Positions 32,875-42,853 of a DNA stretch of 64,000 nucleotides are shown here, in pieces (position 1 is the stretch's first letter; each line of letters begins with the position of its first letter). The notes beneath the pieces were generated by a model. That model saw nothing but the letters and a program-made list of their open reading frames with translations, was not told the DNA's origin and ran no database searches. The position numbers were made by a program, and so were the translations under genes. The stretch comes from Sansalvadorimonas sp965221135 (GTDB taxonomy: Bacteria > Pseudomonadota > Gammaproteobacteria > Pseudomonadales > Endozoicomonadaceae), in contig CBDCRZ010000106.1 of the NCBI GenBank assembly GCA_965221135.1, positions 1,240,001-1,304,000 of the forward strand. Direction: 5' to 3'.

Positions 32875-33525
32875 TTTTTGCTGAAGCCAGGCAGAGATAT
32901 CTCGAATCTGGTTGGGGTGTACACTGTGTTGCATCGGGTAGGTTGTGTAATTCGCAGAGTGCCCCATAGCTTTGACTGTGTCGTAAGCGCGTTGACCCAG
33001 TTCTTCGGGTACAACAGGGTCTTGCGAGCCATGGTAGATCTCTATCGGCAATGATTTATTCGCTTCATGCACTTCAATCGAATGTGCTGTTGCGAAGTAG
33101 GTCGACATTGCCATCAACCCTGCCAGCGGTTTCGGGTAAGTCAGCGCAGCCTCAAAACCTACGGCTCCACCCTGGGAAAAGCCCGCCAGAACAATACGGT
33201 TGCTGGCAATACCCCTCGAAATTTCCCGGTCTATCAGTTTCTGCACCAGGTGAGCAGAATCACGCAGCTGTGTTTCATCCAGTTCCCTGTTGATCGTCAT
33301 ACTGGTGATATCGTACCAGGCAGGCATAAGCGCGCCTCCGTTGATGGTCACAGGAATTGATGGCGAGTGGGGAAATACAAACCGGATGGCTGCATTTTGC
33401 GGCAGTTGAAGCTCAGGGACAATCGGTTCGAAATCATGACCATCGGCACCCAGTCCATGCAGCCAGATAACACTGGCTGTCGGGTTACCATGGGTTGTGA
33501 CTTCTATACAGGGCAGTTCACTCAT
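32866..33525 (-). CDS. Carboxylesterase/lysophospholipase, serine hydrolase
   Basis: 219 residues, matching the phospholipase/carboxylesterase family (EstB, YpfH relatives). The catalytic triad is visible: GFSQGG with Ser117, SQDPVVP with Asp169 and YPMQHSVHP with His200. WLHGLGADGHDF provides the oxyanion loop. It is probably cytosolic, hydrolysing short-chain esters or lysophospholipids. The final QQKLL residues come from the edge of a tandem repeat. Confidence 0.93.
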   Translation of the reverse strand: MSELPCIEVTTHGNPTASVIWLHGLGADGHDFEPIVPELQLPQNAAIRFVFPHSPSIPVTINGGALMPAWYDITSMTINRELDETQLRDSAHLVQKLIDREISRGIASNRIVLAGFSQGGAVGFEAALTYPKPLAGLMAMSTYFATAHSIEVHEANKSLPIEIYHGSQDPVVPEELGQRAYDTVKAMGHSANYTTYPMQHSVHPNQIRDISAWLQQKLL

Positions 33526-33691
33526 ACCGGCACCTTACTATTGGAATGGGACTATAAATCATACTGGGTTCATGAAAGTCAAACGCATCGTAAGCAGTGG
33601 GACGTTGGGTGAAGTGCCGTCTCACGGGCTGCGGTGTACTGAAAAGCTACCTATCATCCAGGTGATCTGGTTTATGGCAGGAAAAGTTAAG

Positions 33692-34126
33692 ATGCTACAT
33701 CGTTGCCTGCAGTGCTGCTGTTTGTGTGCTGTTTTGTCAGTGTCAGTGGTATGGGGAGAAGAACAGGGTATCTCTTATTCGGATAAGGTCGTCTGGCATC
33801 TGTTTTACCAGTCACTACAGGAGCGACCGGATAATAGTGTTCTGTCTATCAGTGTCTGCACAAACGTTCTCCGCTTTGGGGCACCACCTGAGGCCTGTGA
33901 TGACATAAGAAGCAGTTTTCATAACTCTGATGAGCAGACGATTACTTCTCCAGTGTTAGGTTATTTCAACCTTGATGCCAGTGGCTTTATCGGGTTTTAT
34001 ATTGGGCCAGATATGATAGAGGTAGAACTGTTCTTTTATAATGGTATGCCAGTTTCACTGCACAGTGATCATATTGAAATTAGCAAGGTATCATCTGATG
34101 AGTACAATATTGTTTTCAGGCCGTAG
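33692..34126 (+). CDS. Small exported hypothetical protein
   Basis: 144 residues from ATG 33692 (AGGA upstream); ATG 33674 is an alternative. A short signal-like peptide rich in Cys (MLHRCLQCCCLCAVLSVSVV) precedes a mostly beta-type body (PVLGYFNLDASGFIGFYIGP, VELFFYNGMPVSLHSDHIEI). No family recognised. A hairpin without T-run (34169-34201) follows. Confidence 0.6.
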   Translation: MLHRCLQCCCLCAVLSVSVVWGEEQGISYSDKVVWHLFYQSLQERPDNSVLSISVCTNVLRFGAPPEACDDIRSSFHNSDEQTITSPVLGYFNLDASGFIGFYIGPDMIEVELFFYNGMPVSLHSDHIEISKVSSDEYNIVFRP

Positions 34127-34168
34127 AGGCTCCCGGGAAATAAATATGTCAGCTTTTTAATCGGCGCT

Positions 34169-34201
34169 GCCTGTCATTTTCGGTGTACAGGGATGACAGG
34201 C
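34169..34201 (+). terminator. Possible terminator hairpin
   Basis: GCCTGTCAT (34169-34177) pairs with ATGACAGGC (34193-34201). A T6 stretch comes only about ten bases later, so termination is uncertain. Confidence 0.45.
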
Positions 34202-34405
34202 CTGGCGTGTTGTTTTTTGCGAGTATACAGGTATTGCGTTTATGTGGTTGAAGCGGTCATTGGGGGAACTTATCTGACCGTTTATTTAGATCGTTCTTTA
34301 TATAGCTTTGGCTGGTGCTGTATTTTTCAGGTGATACTGTTTTACAAACGAAACTGAATCACCTTAAGCCTCGTAGAAAATAACAATAAAAAGAGAAGAG
34401 TGCCT

Positions 34406-35818
34406 ATGAGTACATCAAAACACACCGAGAAACCCTCTGGCATCCGCTGGCTGGGATTTACTACGCGCATACCGTTTATTCACACCCGTATCTATTGGGG
34501 TGACTTCATTCAAGGCAATCTTGTTGCCTCGGCTACAGCACTTGCGCTGGTACCTCTACTCACCGGATATTTTGGCCTGACTTTTGGCGAAGCTATCGCA
34601 ATGTCGTTTATTCACTCGGTGCTGCTGAGTGTGTCCTGGTGGGTATTTGGTGAACCCTATGCCCCAGGCTGGGTGACACCGGCACTACCGTTTGTTTTAA
34701 CCGCCGTGCTACCGGCTGATTCGCCCCATGAGCGGATTCAGATGATGACGGCTATGTCCCTGAACTTTGCTGTCCTGCTCCTTGTGCTTGGGGTCACGGG
34801 GCTGGGTGAAAAGCTGGTTCGCATACTGCCCAATGTTTTGAAAGGCGCGGTGATAATGGGGGCAGGTCTGGCTGCTTTTATCAGCGTGTTTGATTTCTCC
34901 GTTGAGAAGAATATTTTTAACAGCCAGCCGATTGCTGCGAGCGTGGGTATTGGTCTGTCACTGTTACTTGCATTCTCTGAGCCAGTACACAGATTAGCGC
35001 GCAGGTTCCCTACGATTGCGCGTTTGGTGGCTCTTGGTCTGTTGCCGGGTTTCTTCCTTGCGGGTGTGGCTGGCTGGGCAACCGGTGAGATGAAGTTTGA
35101 TATTCAAAGTGGATTCTTCAGTCTGCCGTTCACTGATATGTTTAATAAGGTGTCGCCCTTTGCGATTGGCTGGCCTGGTGTGGAGATGTTTATTACCACT
35201 ATTCCTCTGGCCCTGATCACTTACATTCTGCTGTTCGGCGATATGCTCACCGGTGATGCGATTATTCAGGATGGCGCCAAAGACCGGACTGATGAAGAGC
35301 TCGAAATTAATCATTCCCGTACTCATACCAGTGTGGCGATTCGAAATGCCATTATGGCTGTAGTTGCGCCTTTCTTTCCGACTCAAGGAGTGCTCTGGAC
35401 GGGCATTCAAGTGGTACTGGTTCAGCGCTGGCGTAAAGGGCAGGACTCTATGCGTTCCCTGTACGATGGCATCAGCTCCTACTACCTGATGGGTCTTCCG
35501 TTAATTTTCTGTGTTGCACCACTGGTGACCGGTATTAAACCGCTGATGCCTGTGGCGCTGGCAATCACTCTTGCCCTGACAGGTTTTGCCTGTACCTATA
35601 TTGCCCTTCAGCGTGCCCGTACCAATGCTGAACGTGGTGCTATGGTGATGGCTGGTATGTTTCTGGCACTGCTGGACCCATGGGCAGGCCTGCTTCTGGC
35701 GGTAGTTTCTGTTGTGCTGATGGTGGATGTGTTTCAGAAACCACAGGTGAAAGAGACGGTGACTGTTAGTGCTGAAGCAGAAGAGCAAAAGGCTGAGAAG
35801 GCCGAGGCGGGAAGTTAA
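34406..35818 (+). CDS. NCS2-like (xanthine/uracil-type) permease
   Basis: 470 residues with about 12 hydrophobic segments. ATG 34406 has AAGAGAAGAG just upstream. Conserved-looking parts include GNLVASATALALVPLLTGYF, the loop APGWVTPALPFVL, ITYILLFGDMLTGDAIIQDG and the C-terminal FLALLDPWAGLLLAVVSV, with a charged cytosolic tail. This fits the SLC23/NCS2 fold, but the classical NCS2 signature is weak and the substrate is unknown. Its last 65 codons and terminator are duplicated at 43195-43453, on the far side of the Wadjet operon. Confidence 0.75.
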   Translation: MSTSKHTEKPSGIRWLGFTTRIPFIHTRIYWGDFIQGNLVASATALALVPLLTGYFGLTFGEAIAMSFIHSVLLSVSWWVFGEPYAPGWVTPALPFVLTAVLPADSPHERIQMMTAMSLNFAVLLLVLGVTGLGEKLVRILPNVLKGAVIMGAGLAAFISVFDFSVEKNIFNSQPIAASVGIGLSLLLAFSEPVHRLARRFPTIARLVALGLLPGFFLAGVAGWATGEMKFDIQSGFFSLPFTDMFNKVSPFAIGWPGVEMFITTIPLALITYILLFGDMLTGDAIIQDGAKDRTDEELEINHSRTHTSVAIRNAIMAVVAPFFPTQGVLWTGIQVVLVQRWRKGQDSMRSLYDGISSYYLMGLPLIFCVAPLVTGIKPLMPVALAITLALTGFACTYIALQRARTNAERGAMVMAGMFLALLDPWAGLLLAVVSVVLMVDVFQKPQVKETVTVSAEAEEQKAEKAEAGS

Positions 35819-35875
35819 TTAACAACATTTTCTGACTTGTTGTTTTTGAGCCTCAGAGTTTCTGGGGCTTTTTTG
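35620..35875. repeat. Direct repeat copy 1: permease 3' end plus terminator
   Basis: About 255 bp matching 43195-43453 in the same orientation, with scattered substitutions. It spans the last two permease helices, its charged tail, the stop, TTAATTAACAACATTTTCTG and the terminator. Together with the second copy it brackets jetDCBA. Confidence 0.92.
35849..35875 (+). terminator. Permease terminator
   Basis: AGCCTCAGA pairs with TCTGGGGCT around GTT, followed by T6-7. Confidence 0.88.
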
Positions 35876-35911
35876 TTGAAGGGGGCTTCTGGATACCTGT
35901 GGGGATGTTTA

Positions 35912-37183
35912 TCACTGATCCGCTCGACAGGAATTGGGGCGCATAAGCTTTTCAAGGGTGTTGATAACATAATTGTACTGAATATGTTCCTGTTCCAGCC
36001 GTAACTGCTTGCCGTATTTCTGCTGCAGAAGACTCTGATACAGCGACAGTTCTTCAGGCGTCAGCCGGGATAACGCAATCGTCGTCTGTTTTTCTTCACG
36101 ACCATGGAAATGCTGGTGGCTGAGCAATGTTTCTTCATCCATCAGCAGGCTTTGGGTATGGGGGAAATACTGACGGATCTGGTCAAGAATAGCGAATCCG
36201 TTGGTGTCGATATCGCCCCAGTAAAAGATCTCTGTCTGGTGCATCCAGGCGGTTTTGGCCAGAGCGTCAAAGCCATAACCGGCACCAAAAATAACCAGAC
36301 TTTCGGGCATTGGCTGGAAGGAGAGGAAGTTGATCTCGTTCTCTGTGATAAACACCTTTTTGATATTGTAAAGGAGATTGCTGTCACTACCCAGAGCCTG
36401 AAAGTCGTGTGCGGTGAGGCTGATGTCTCTGTCAGTCCCCGGCAGCAGCTGGAGTGAGGGGTCCAGAATGCGAAAACGAACCCGTACTGGTTTACTGAGA
36501 AAACCGTAACGTTCTTCAAACTGTCGGATTCCGGTGGCGGTGCTTTTAATTTCAGATAGAGAAAGGATTTCATCAAGAAGCGCCGCCAATATGCCGCGAT
36601 GATTTTCGACAAACTTGCTGTCAATGCCCGGCAGGGAGACCTGGCGCAGATAAATACCTGGCGCCGGATGTTGCTGACGCCAGATGACAAAGTCTAGAAG
36701 TTTTGCCCAGCTCTCCGCAAGGGACAGAGCCTTGACAGGATAGCGGCGGAGCCAGTTGATTAGCTCAGGAGCGCGGGACTGTGTCTCAATGACAATATGC
36801 CGGAACTGGTCAGCATCATTCTTTCTGCCAGACAGCGCAATCGCCTCTGACAGTGTGTCGACCCAGGCTTCGGCGGGCAGGTCGTTCCTTCCGCGCATAG
36901 GGTGTCGTATGGTTTTATAAACAATACGAAAGCCGTTCAGTTTTTGAATGCTACTGACCCACTGGCGCACCGCATCGAAGTCCTGGCTGAGTTCCTGGCT
37001 GCCAGGCTTTTTAAAGACCAGACGCCTGGGGAAAAGGGGGGGCATGCCTGTGTCACTGGCGTCAGATTCCTTCTCATTTGGCGCTATCTCATTCAGTAAT
37101 GCCTGGAGTAGTACCCCGCGCTCCCAGAGTTTGTCGAGCTGTGCCAGCAGTGATTGCCTGTTGCTCCATGTCGCTCTTTTCAT
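35912..37183 (-). CDS. jetD: Wadjet nuclease subunit JetD (DUF3322/DUF2220)
   Basis: 423 residues from ATG 37183, a few bases after the jetC stop; a TTG at 37192 would directly abut that stop. The N-terminal part is the DUF3322 arm-like region. The C-terminal DUF2220 part is Toprim-like: LVIFGAGYGFDAL (glutamate/loop region) and the acidic EIFYWGDIDTNGF with the DxD pair (about residue 316). In Wadjet, JetD is the nuclease that cuts small circular DNA after loop extrusion by JetABC. It is the last gene of the four-gene operon. The catalytic acidic residues appear intact. Confidence 0.93.
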   Translation of the reverse strand: MKRATWSNRQSLLAQLDKLWERGVLLQALLNEIAPNEKESDASDTGMPPLFPRRLVFKKPGSQELSQDFDAVRQWVSSIQKLNGFRIVYKTIRHPMRGRNDLPAEAWVDTLSEAIALSGRKNDADQFRHIVIETQSRAPELINWLRRYPVKALSLAESWAKLLDFVIWRQQHPAPGIYLRQVSLPGIDSKFVENHRGILAALLDEILSLSEIKSTATGIRQFEERYGFLSKPVRVRFRILDPSLQLLPGTDRDISLTAHDFQALGSDSNLLYNIKKVFITENEINFLSFQPMPESLVIFGAGYGFDALAKTAWMHQTEIFYWGDIDTNGFAILDQIRQYFPHTQSLLMDEETLLSHQHFHGREEKQTTIALSRLTPEELSLYQSLLQQKYGKQLRLEQEHIQYNYVINTLEKLMRPNSCRADQ

Positions 37184-37192
37184 CGCTTTCAA

Positions 37193-40100
37193 TCATTCGC
37201 CCTGCTGTGCTTTTTCTTCCCGATAGGCTTCGATGGTCAGGTTGCGGATTTTTGAAGCCTTACCTCCCTCGTTATGAACAAACCCAACGCTGGAGACGTG
37301 CGGTTCAATAATATGAATTTTCTGCAGGGGGGTGACAATCAGCAGTTGCAGGTTGAGCTGTTCAAACAGTTTCAGACCGTATTCGGCAGATTCATCAGAC
37401 CCCCGGCCAAAAGCTTCGTCAATCACCACAAACCGGAAGGAGCGGGAACGCACCGCGCCCCACTCCAGACCAAACTGATAAGCAAGGCTGGCCGCCAGAA
37501 TGGTGTAGGCCAGTTTTTCCTTTTGTCCGCCGGACTTACCGCCGGAATCTGAATAATGCTCATGCTCCGTGTCATCTTCACGCCAGCGTTCTGATGCGGC
37601 GAAACTAAACCAGTTGCGTACATCTGTGACCTTTGTCGTCCAGCGGCGGTCCTGGTCGGTTAACCCTTCCCTTCCCCGGAAACGCTCGATAATTCGTTTG
37701 ACCTGCAGGAACTTGCTTTCGGAATACTGCTCGTCTTCAGAGCCTGTCAATGCTCCTTCGGTACAGCTGCGCAGGTCTGTCTGGAAGTCGCGGGTGTCTG
37801 CATCCTGAGTCGGCTGGGCTTCAAGTTTTATGGTGCGTCCAGGGTTGTAATCAATCTGGGTCAGGGACTCGTTGATGAGGCTGATGCGTTCTTTGATGGT
37901 TTCCCGTTCCCGGTAAAGCTGGGACTGAAAATTGGCGACTTCCCGAATGGTGTTTTCGTTCAGCAGTTCCTTGAAGCGGGCCTCGAAGCGGGGCAAGTCG
38001 TCGCTCTGTAGATTATCCAGCATCTGTCGGTATTCATCCGCCGATCCTGTTGCGGCGTCTACCTCTTCGGTTTCCAGTTTCCAGGTGTTGTTGTAGTCGC
38101 TCATGGCTTTGACGATACGCCCTTCCAGATCACGGATGTTACGGGTTCTGGCATCCATTTTACTCTGTAGCCAGCTACGCATTTCCTGCTGACGGTTATC
38201 GCAGGACTCAACCGTCAGTTTGTGCTCGCCCAGTGCCTTTGAGCGCAATGTGTTCAGTGTGTCATGCCAGGGATGAGTTAACCTGGCGTCTTCGCTTTCG
38301 GTCAGCTGTTGTGTGTCATCACGAAGCACCTGGGCATCTTCGATTTTCTGTTCGGTTTTGGAGCGGCTATCTTTTTCCTTATCCAGCTTTGTTGTGATCT
38401 TGGCCAGCTCTTCTTCAAGGTCTTTCAGGTTCTGTGTCAGGGTGTTGAGCAGGTCGGAGGCTGACTCCAGCTGTTTCAGTTCCTCTTGCAGAGCGGCGAT
38501 GTGTTGGGCGACCGGGCGCCAGTCCTGCTCATGGAAATCCCGGTACTCTTCCAGTTTGTCCAGGATCTTCATATCTGCGGTCAGTTGCTCTTCCTGGTTT
38601 TTCAGTTTGCTGATAGCCAGAGCCAGGTCTGTAATTTCTCCTTCAAGCAGGCGGGCGGAACTTTCCAAAGCGGCGATTTTTTCCTTATTACTCCAGCCAA
38701 GCACAAACCGTCTTCGATCATTCAGGGCGAAACGGTCATCCTTTTCATGGCGCTCTCCGGCGGACTTGATCTGACCATTGCGGGTGATAGCCCGTTTTTC
38801 CCGGCGAAACTGCTCTCGGGTTTCACAGCAGGCAACATCAAAGCGGCGGGCGAGTTCCTGTTCCAGCCAGGGATAGAACTCCGAGTCCGGCTTGATGGAG
38901 AGCTTGTGAACAAGAGAGTCCGGATGCAGGCTTGGTAAGGCCCGGTCAGCAGTTTTGCGCACCCGGTAGTAAACCAGTCTGCCCCGCAGGTGGGTCTCAT
39001 CCACCCATTGGGCGACACTGTCATAGTGTTCATCCGGCACCAGCAGTGAGAGGCCGAAATTGTGCAGTAGCCGCTCGACGGCCCCTTCCCAGGGTTTGTC
39101 GTCTTCCCGCACCTGCAGCAGTTCGCCGGCAAAGGGCAGGGCGTCCTCTTCAAGATCCAGAGCGTTGCAGAGCTGCTGACGAATGGCGACCTGGGTCTGG
39201 TCGATATTGCTCTTGCGGGATTTCAGCTCGGCGATGGTCTGGCTCAGTGTGTCGTGTTCCTCTTTTTTGCCGCGAAAGCTGTACTCCTTTTCCCCTCTCA
39301 GGTTATTCAATTCTGCCTGTTCCTGCTGGAGCTGGTCACTCTTCTGGCGAAGCTGCTGCTTCTGTTCAAGAAAACCTTCTTCAGTCTGACAGGGGGCAAG
39401 GTCAAGGGGCTTCAGCAGGTTCTCGTAGCGTTCCGACTTGTTTGTACGGCGGATGCGTTCCTCTTCCTGTACGGAAATGTCAGATTTCAGGCTTTCTATA
39501 CGGTTTCCGCCGTTGTCTGCGATCTGCTGCTTGAGCGTCAGCTGGCGGCGAGTCAGTACATCAGATTCGTTTTGAAGGCGGATCACTTTCAGTTGCTGGC
39601 GATCGAACTCTATGCCCAGTCGCTCCAGTCGTTCATCCAGCAGCAGAAGTTTGTGTCCGGCGAAGTAGCCGGACAGCGCCTCACGACAGTGGTGCAACTC
39701 TTCCAGCTCTTGTGTGTGTTGATGGTGGCGGTCACAGTCATAGATTAAAGGCGTCAGGGCTTCGATCTGCTGGCGCGCTTTGAGAACCGACTCATGGGCG
39801 CGATTGAGGTCATCAAAGTGATTGATTAATGCTCGGATGCGTGGCGCGATGTCAAAGGGTTCCAGCATATGGCCACGGACAAATTCAGTGAGGTTGCCAA
39901 CAGATTTCATCGAGATTGTCTGATGAAACAGTTCCAGGGCCTGGTCGTTTTCTATGCCGAAGCGGCGGCGGAACCAGGCACCATATTGTGGAAAGGTGTC
40001 CAGTACTTCGCAGTTATCTTTACGCAGTCGTTTACGCAGGTTGTTGATATCGCTGCCGAAGCCGGAAAAATCCTCCCGGATGCTGAGTTCTTTTTCTGCG

Positions 40101-40585
40101 CAGACAAAAAAACGCTCTGGCTGCCCCTGGGGATCCTTGATCCAGAAAACCTGTGCCAGGGTCACAGTCTGGCCGTAGCCTGCGTTGTGGAATACACCGA
40201 GAATCACCGAGTAACTGTTTTGATCCCGCAGGGCAACCGGGCGGGCCTTGCCAGTGACGTCATTACGCTCGGATTTGTAGTAACCCAGCACATAAGAGCG
40301 CAGATGCCTCTCTTTCTTCCCTGCGCCTGCTGCCTTGTTGTAGTCAATCCTGTTGGCTGGTACGAGCAATGTGGTGACGGCGTCCACCAGGGTGGATTTT
40401 CCTGAACCTATGTCGCCTGTCAGCAGGCCGTTCTGGCCCTCAAGGTTGAGTGACCAGACCTGGTTATCAAAAGTGCCCCAGTTAAACACTTCCAGTTTCT
40501 GCAGCCTGAAACCGCTCAGGGTATTATCTCCCCCGGAAAAATCGGGGCTCAGGGTATCTGGTTCGGTATTATCTTCTTCTGTCAT
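37193..40585 (-). CDS. jetC: Wadjet SMC-like ATPase JetC
   Basis: 1130 residues. Walker A GDIGSGKST (57-65), two long coiled-coil arms with a central hinge-like region, the ABC signature SGGKSGGQKEKLAYT (about 1018) and Walker B FVVIDEAFGRG (about 1053) with LLIVTPLQKIHIIE. This is the MukB-like SMC subunit of Wadjet that extrudes DNA loops. The start overlaps jetB by 4 nt and the stop abuts jetD. The frame is uninterrupted and the motifs are complete, consistent with a working system. Confidence 0.96.
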   Translation of the reverse strand: MTEEDNTEPDTLSPDFSGGDNTLSGFRLQKLEVFNWGTFDNQVWSLNLEGQNGLLTGDIGSGKSTLVDAVTTLLVPANRIDYNKAAGAGKKERHLRSYVLGYYKSERNDVTGKARPVALRDQNSYSVILGVFHNAGYGQTVTLAQVFWIKDPQGQPERFFVCAEKELSIREDFSGFGSDINNLRKRLRKDNCEVLDTFPQYGAWFRRRFGIENDQALELFHQTISMKSVGNLTEFVRGHMLEPFDIAPRIRALINHFDDLNRAHESVLKARQQIEALTPLIYDCDRHHQHTQELEELHHCREALSGYFAGHKLLLLDERLERLGIEFDRQQLKVIRLQNESDVLTRRQLTLKQQIADNGGNRIESLKSDISVQEEERIRRTNKSERYENLLKPLDLAPCQTEEGFLEQKQQLRQKSDQLQQEQAELNNLRGEKEYSFRGKKEEHDTLSQTIAELKSRKSNIDQTQVAIRQQLCNALDLEEDALPFAGELLQVREDDKPWEGAVERLLHNFGLSLLVPDEHYDSVAQWVDETHLRGRLVYYRVRKTADRALPSLHPDSLVHKLSIKPDSEFYPWLEQELARRFDVACCETREQFRREKRAITRNGQIKSAGERHEKDDRFALNDRRRFVLGWSNKEKIAALESSARLLEGEITDLALAISKLKNQEEQLTADMKILDKLEEYRDFHEQDWRPVAQHIAALQEELKQLESASDLLNTLTQNLKDLEEELAKITTKLDKEKDSRSKTEQKIEDAQVLRDDTQQLTESEDARLTHPWHDTLNTLRSKALGEHKLTVESCDNRQQEMRSWLQSKMDARTRNIRDLEGRIVKAMSDYNNTWKLETEEVDAATGSADEYRQMLDNLQSDDLPRFEARFKELLNENTIREVANFQSQLYRERETIKERISLINESLTQIDYNPGRTIKLEAQPTQDADTRDFQTDLRSCTEGALTGSEDEQYSESKFLQVKRIIERFRGREGLTDQDRRWTTKVTDVRNWFSFAASERWREDDTEHEHYSDSGGKSGGQKEKLAYTILAASLAYQFGLEWGAVRSRSFRFVVIDEAFGRGSDESAEYGLKLFEQLNLQLLIVTPLQKIHIIEPHVSSVGFVHNEGGKASKIRNLTIEAYREEKAQQGE

Positions 40586-41349
40586 TTCTCGGCATCCTTT
40601 TCTGAGGCAGGTTTCACGCTGATTTTTTGATCGCCCTGAAGATGCAGGCGATAGCTGGCCAGCTTATCGTCAAGCGATGCCAGCCACTGGGCATCCACAA
40701 ACGCTTTAATAATGCGACGAACCTCGTAGCTTTCCTTTGAAGGGCCGGCCTGTGAAGAGCGAGCAGAGGAAGGTTTGAGTTTACGCAGAAAACCCAGTTC
40801 CACCACCTTGTTAATATGGCGTTCCACCTGGTCTGTCATTTTGGCTTCGTTGGCGCTGTCGGGAAGAAACAGCCGGATCAGTTCAACGATATCATCCCGG
40901 GAGAGAATGAGCCGGGTTTCACCGCCGGTAGCATCAAACTCGGCCAGCTTTTTTCTGAGCAGCGCCAGCAGCAGACTCACTGGAAAGGAGAGTTGACGTC
41001 GGGCGACCAGACGAGGCATGTCCGCTGCTCTGCCTGTGGCATCCGGGTTGTCACTGTCGTCTTCATCTTCATTTTTGCGTGTGCGTAAAAAGGCGTAGCC
41101 TTCTGCTTCATCCAGATTCAGCTCCAGGCCGAGCACAGCGACATAATCGCGCACCTGGTTCTGCAGGTTGAGCAGGTGTTTCCAGCGTCGGGGGTCGTTT
41201 TCCTGGTAAAGCACACCTTTGAGCAGTATGACCAGAAGAGCGCTGAGATCTGGCGTTTGGCCCGTTTCTGCTTCTTCTTCCTGTTCCCGGAATAATTTCT
41301 CTTCGGTTATGGCTAACCCTTTATCTGTCTGCATATCAGTTGCTCCCAT
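40582..41349 (-). CDS. jetB: Wadjet subunit JetB (DUF4194)
   Basis: 255 residues. The central LSALLVILLKGVLYQENDPR and NLDEAEGYAFLRTRK are typical of the DUF4194 family, the MukE-like winged-helix subunit of Wadjet. A natural acidic insertion (KNEDEDDSDNPD) follows. It overlaps jetA by 14 nt and jetC by 4 nt. ATG 41349 is used; an internal Met at residue 6 is possible. Confidence 0.92.
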   Translation of the reverse strand: MGATDMQTDKGLAITEEKLFREQEEEAETGQTPDLSALLVILLKGVLYQENDPRRWKHLLNLQNQVRDYVAVLGLELNLDEAEGYAFLRTRKNEDEDDSDNPDATGRAADMPRLVARRQLSFPVSLLLALLRKKLAEFDATGGETRLILSRDDIVELIRLFLPDSANEAKMTDQVERHINKVVELGFLRKLKPSSARSSQAGPSKESYEVRRIIKAFVDAQWLASLDDKLASYRLHLQGDQKISVKPASEKDAEK

Positions 41350-42853
41350 GTGTTACGGGAGTTGATGCTTTACCCCCATGGCTGCTGCGGAGGTAAACGA
41401 CGCGGGGTATGCGTGCGCGCCGTTGCTGGTCATCCGTTCCTTTCCAGATGATTTTTTCTTCAATAGTGTCGTCGATCATGGCAAAAAAAGATGAACCGTC
41501 TTCCTGTTGCTGGCCGAGTTCCAGGTAGGCGACAAGTTCCGCAAGCCCCTGCGTAAGTGGACGGGTTCTGCACAGCTCTGACAGGGAGACCTGGGACTGG
41601 TTTTGCAAAGACTGGCGAATATGGCGGGCTATGGCGGCTTTATCCACGACTATATGGCCGTAGAGGGCGCTGCTGTCGAGGTTTTCGTCCCCTTCTTCCA
41701 GAGTGATACTGGCAATTTTGGGTTTCACCGGCGGGCTGAACAGTGGCCGTTCCATCGGCAGTTCAATAGTGGTAGAGGTGTCGTCCAGGGTCATGAAATC
41801 TGCAGATGTGCCAGTGGAGAACAGGGTGTCACGCATTTCGAGGGTTTTCCCTTCGATGCCTCGAAGGATATCCATAATTCGCCTGTTTTCCAGCCAGGCC
41901 TGGTCGTCCAGAAAACGGCGTAACTGCTGGGAAAGGCGAGCCACTGTACGCTGGGTGTATTCTCCGGCCTGAAGCCAGTCATGATGAATGCGCCTTGTGC
42001 GCCTGTCGGGCTTCAGGGCGGTGATTGCGGGAAGGCTCAGCACCTGGTCAAGCCGCTCACTGAAATCTTCCTGTCGCTGGGCGGACATCAGAAAATCAAA
42101 GAAGGCCTGGAAACTGGCCCCCTGGTCGGAATCGGCAATGGCGTCCCGTTCTCCCATGATTTCGCCGAGCAATTCTCCCTTCTTGCCGTCCCAGGTGGCG
42201 ATGCGCTCTCTGACACTGCGATCCAGCTGCCTGAAATTGTGTTCGACTTCCCGAAAGTCAGACAGTAACTCCCGCGCCTGCTGGCTGAACTGCATAAAGC
42301 GGTCTTTCAGAGCGGTGTCGTCTAAAACTGTGAAATTGCCTTGAAGCACCTGGGTGATTTGGGCGTCGATTTCTTCCCGGCGTTTTTTCAGTTCCTCAAG
42401 ACGGGCTTGCGGATCTTCTTCACTGCCCTCGCTGAGTTGTCGGAGTAGTTCAAACAGGGTCAGCAGACGGGACTCTGTCCCGACAAAGCTGCGCTGTCCC
42501 AGATTATCGAGCCAGGCGATGGCTTTCTCTGTTGCGGGCGTCAGGTCAAACTGGGCTTCATCGGAATGTTCACGGTAGAATTTGCGCAACCAGCCTTTTT
42601 CCGGCGCGGCCCAGTCATTCAGGTAGTCCAGGGCTGGCTTTGGAAAGTGTTCGGCGCCGACTTCTGAGCGCAGGTGAAATAGCTCATCTTCAAGAGCCTC
42701 CATCAGGTCCGCCTGGGAAATGATCCGGACATTCTGCGCGATAAACGCCTTCTGAAAAAAACTGGCGATCAAGGGGGCGTGGGGACTGACCAGCAGCCGC
42801 CAGGCCGGGTGGTTTTTTCTCAGGGTGCAGAGTGTCTGGTAGTCAATGGGCAT
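41336..42853 (-). CDS. jetA: Wadjet subunit JetA (DUF3375, MukF-like)
   Basis: 505 residues. It begins MPIDYQTLCTLRKNHPAWRL, the N-terminus characteristic of DUF3375. A winged-helix-like start, long helical middle (LEELKKRREEIDAQITQVLQ; REVEHNFRQLDRSVRERI) and C-terminal winged-helix region follow. JetA is the kleisin bridging the SMC heads. It is first in the leftward operon; no clear promoter was resolved in the upstream 300 bp. Confidence 0.93.
   Translation of the reverse strand: MPIDYQTLCTLRKNHPAWRLLVSPHAPLIASFFQKAFIAQNVRIISQADLMEALEDELFHLRSEVGAEHFPKPALDYLNDWAAPEKGWLRKFYREHSDEAQFDLTPATEKAIAWLDNLGQRSFVGTESRLLTLFELLRQLSEGSEEDPQARLEELKKRREEIDAQITQVLQGNFTVLDDTALKDRFMQFSQQARELLSDFREVEHNFRQLDRSVRERIATWDGKKGELLGEIMGERDAIADSDQGASFQAFFDFLMSAQRQEDFSERLDQVLSLPAITALKPDRRTRRIHHDWLQAGEYTQRTVARLSQQLRRFLDDQAWLENRRIMDILRGIEGKTLEMRDTLFSTGTSADFMTLDDTSTTIELPMERPLFSPPVKPKIASITLEEGDENLDSSALYGHIVVDKAAIARHIRQSLQNQSQVSLSELCRTRPLTQGLAELVAYLELGQQQEDGSSFFAMIDDTIEEKIIWKGTDDQQRRARIPRVVYLRSSHGGKASTPVTHGSN

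Noticed and set aside
35912..42853. Operon as the chromosomal condensin MukBEF
   Set aside because: Gene order, the JetD Toprim subunit and the DUF3375/DUF4194 signatures match Wadjet rather than MukBEF, which lacks a nuclease.
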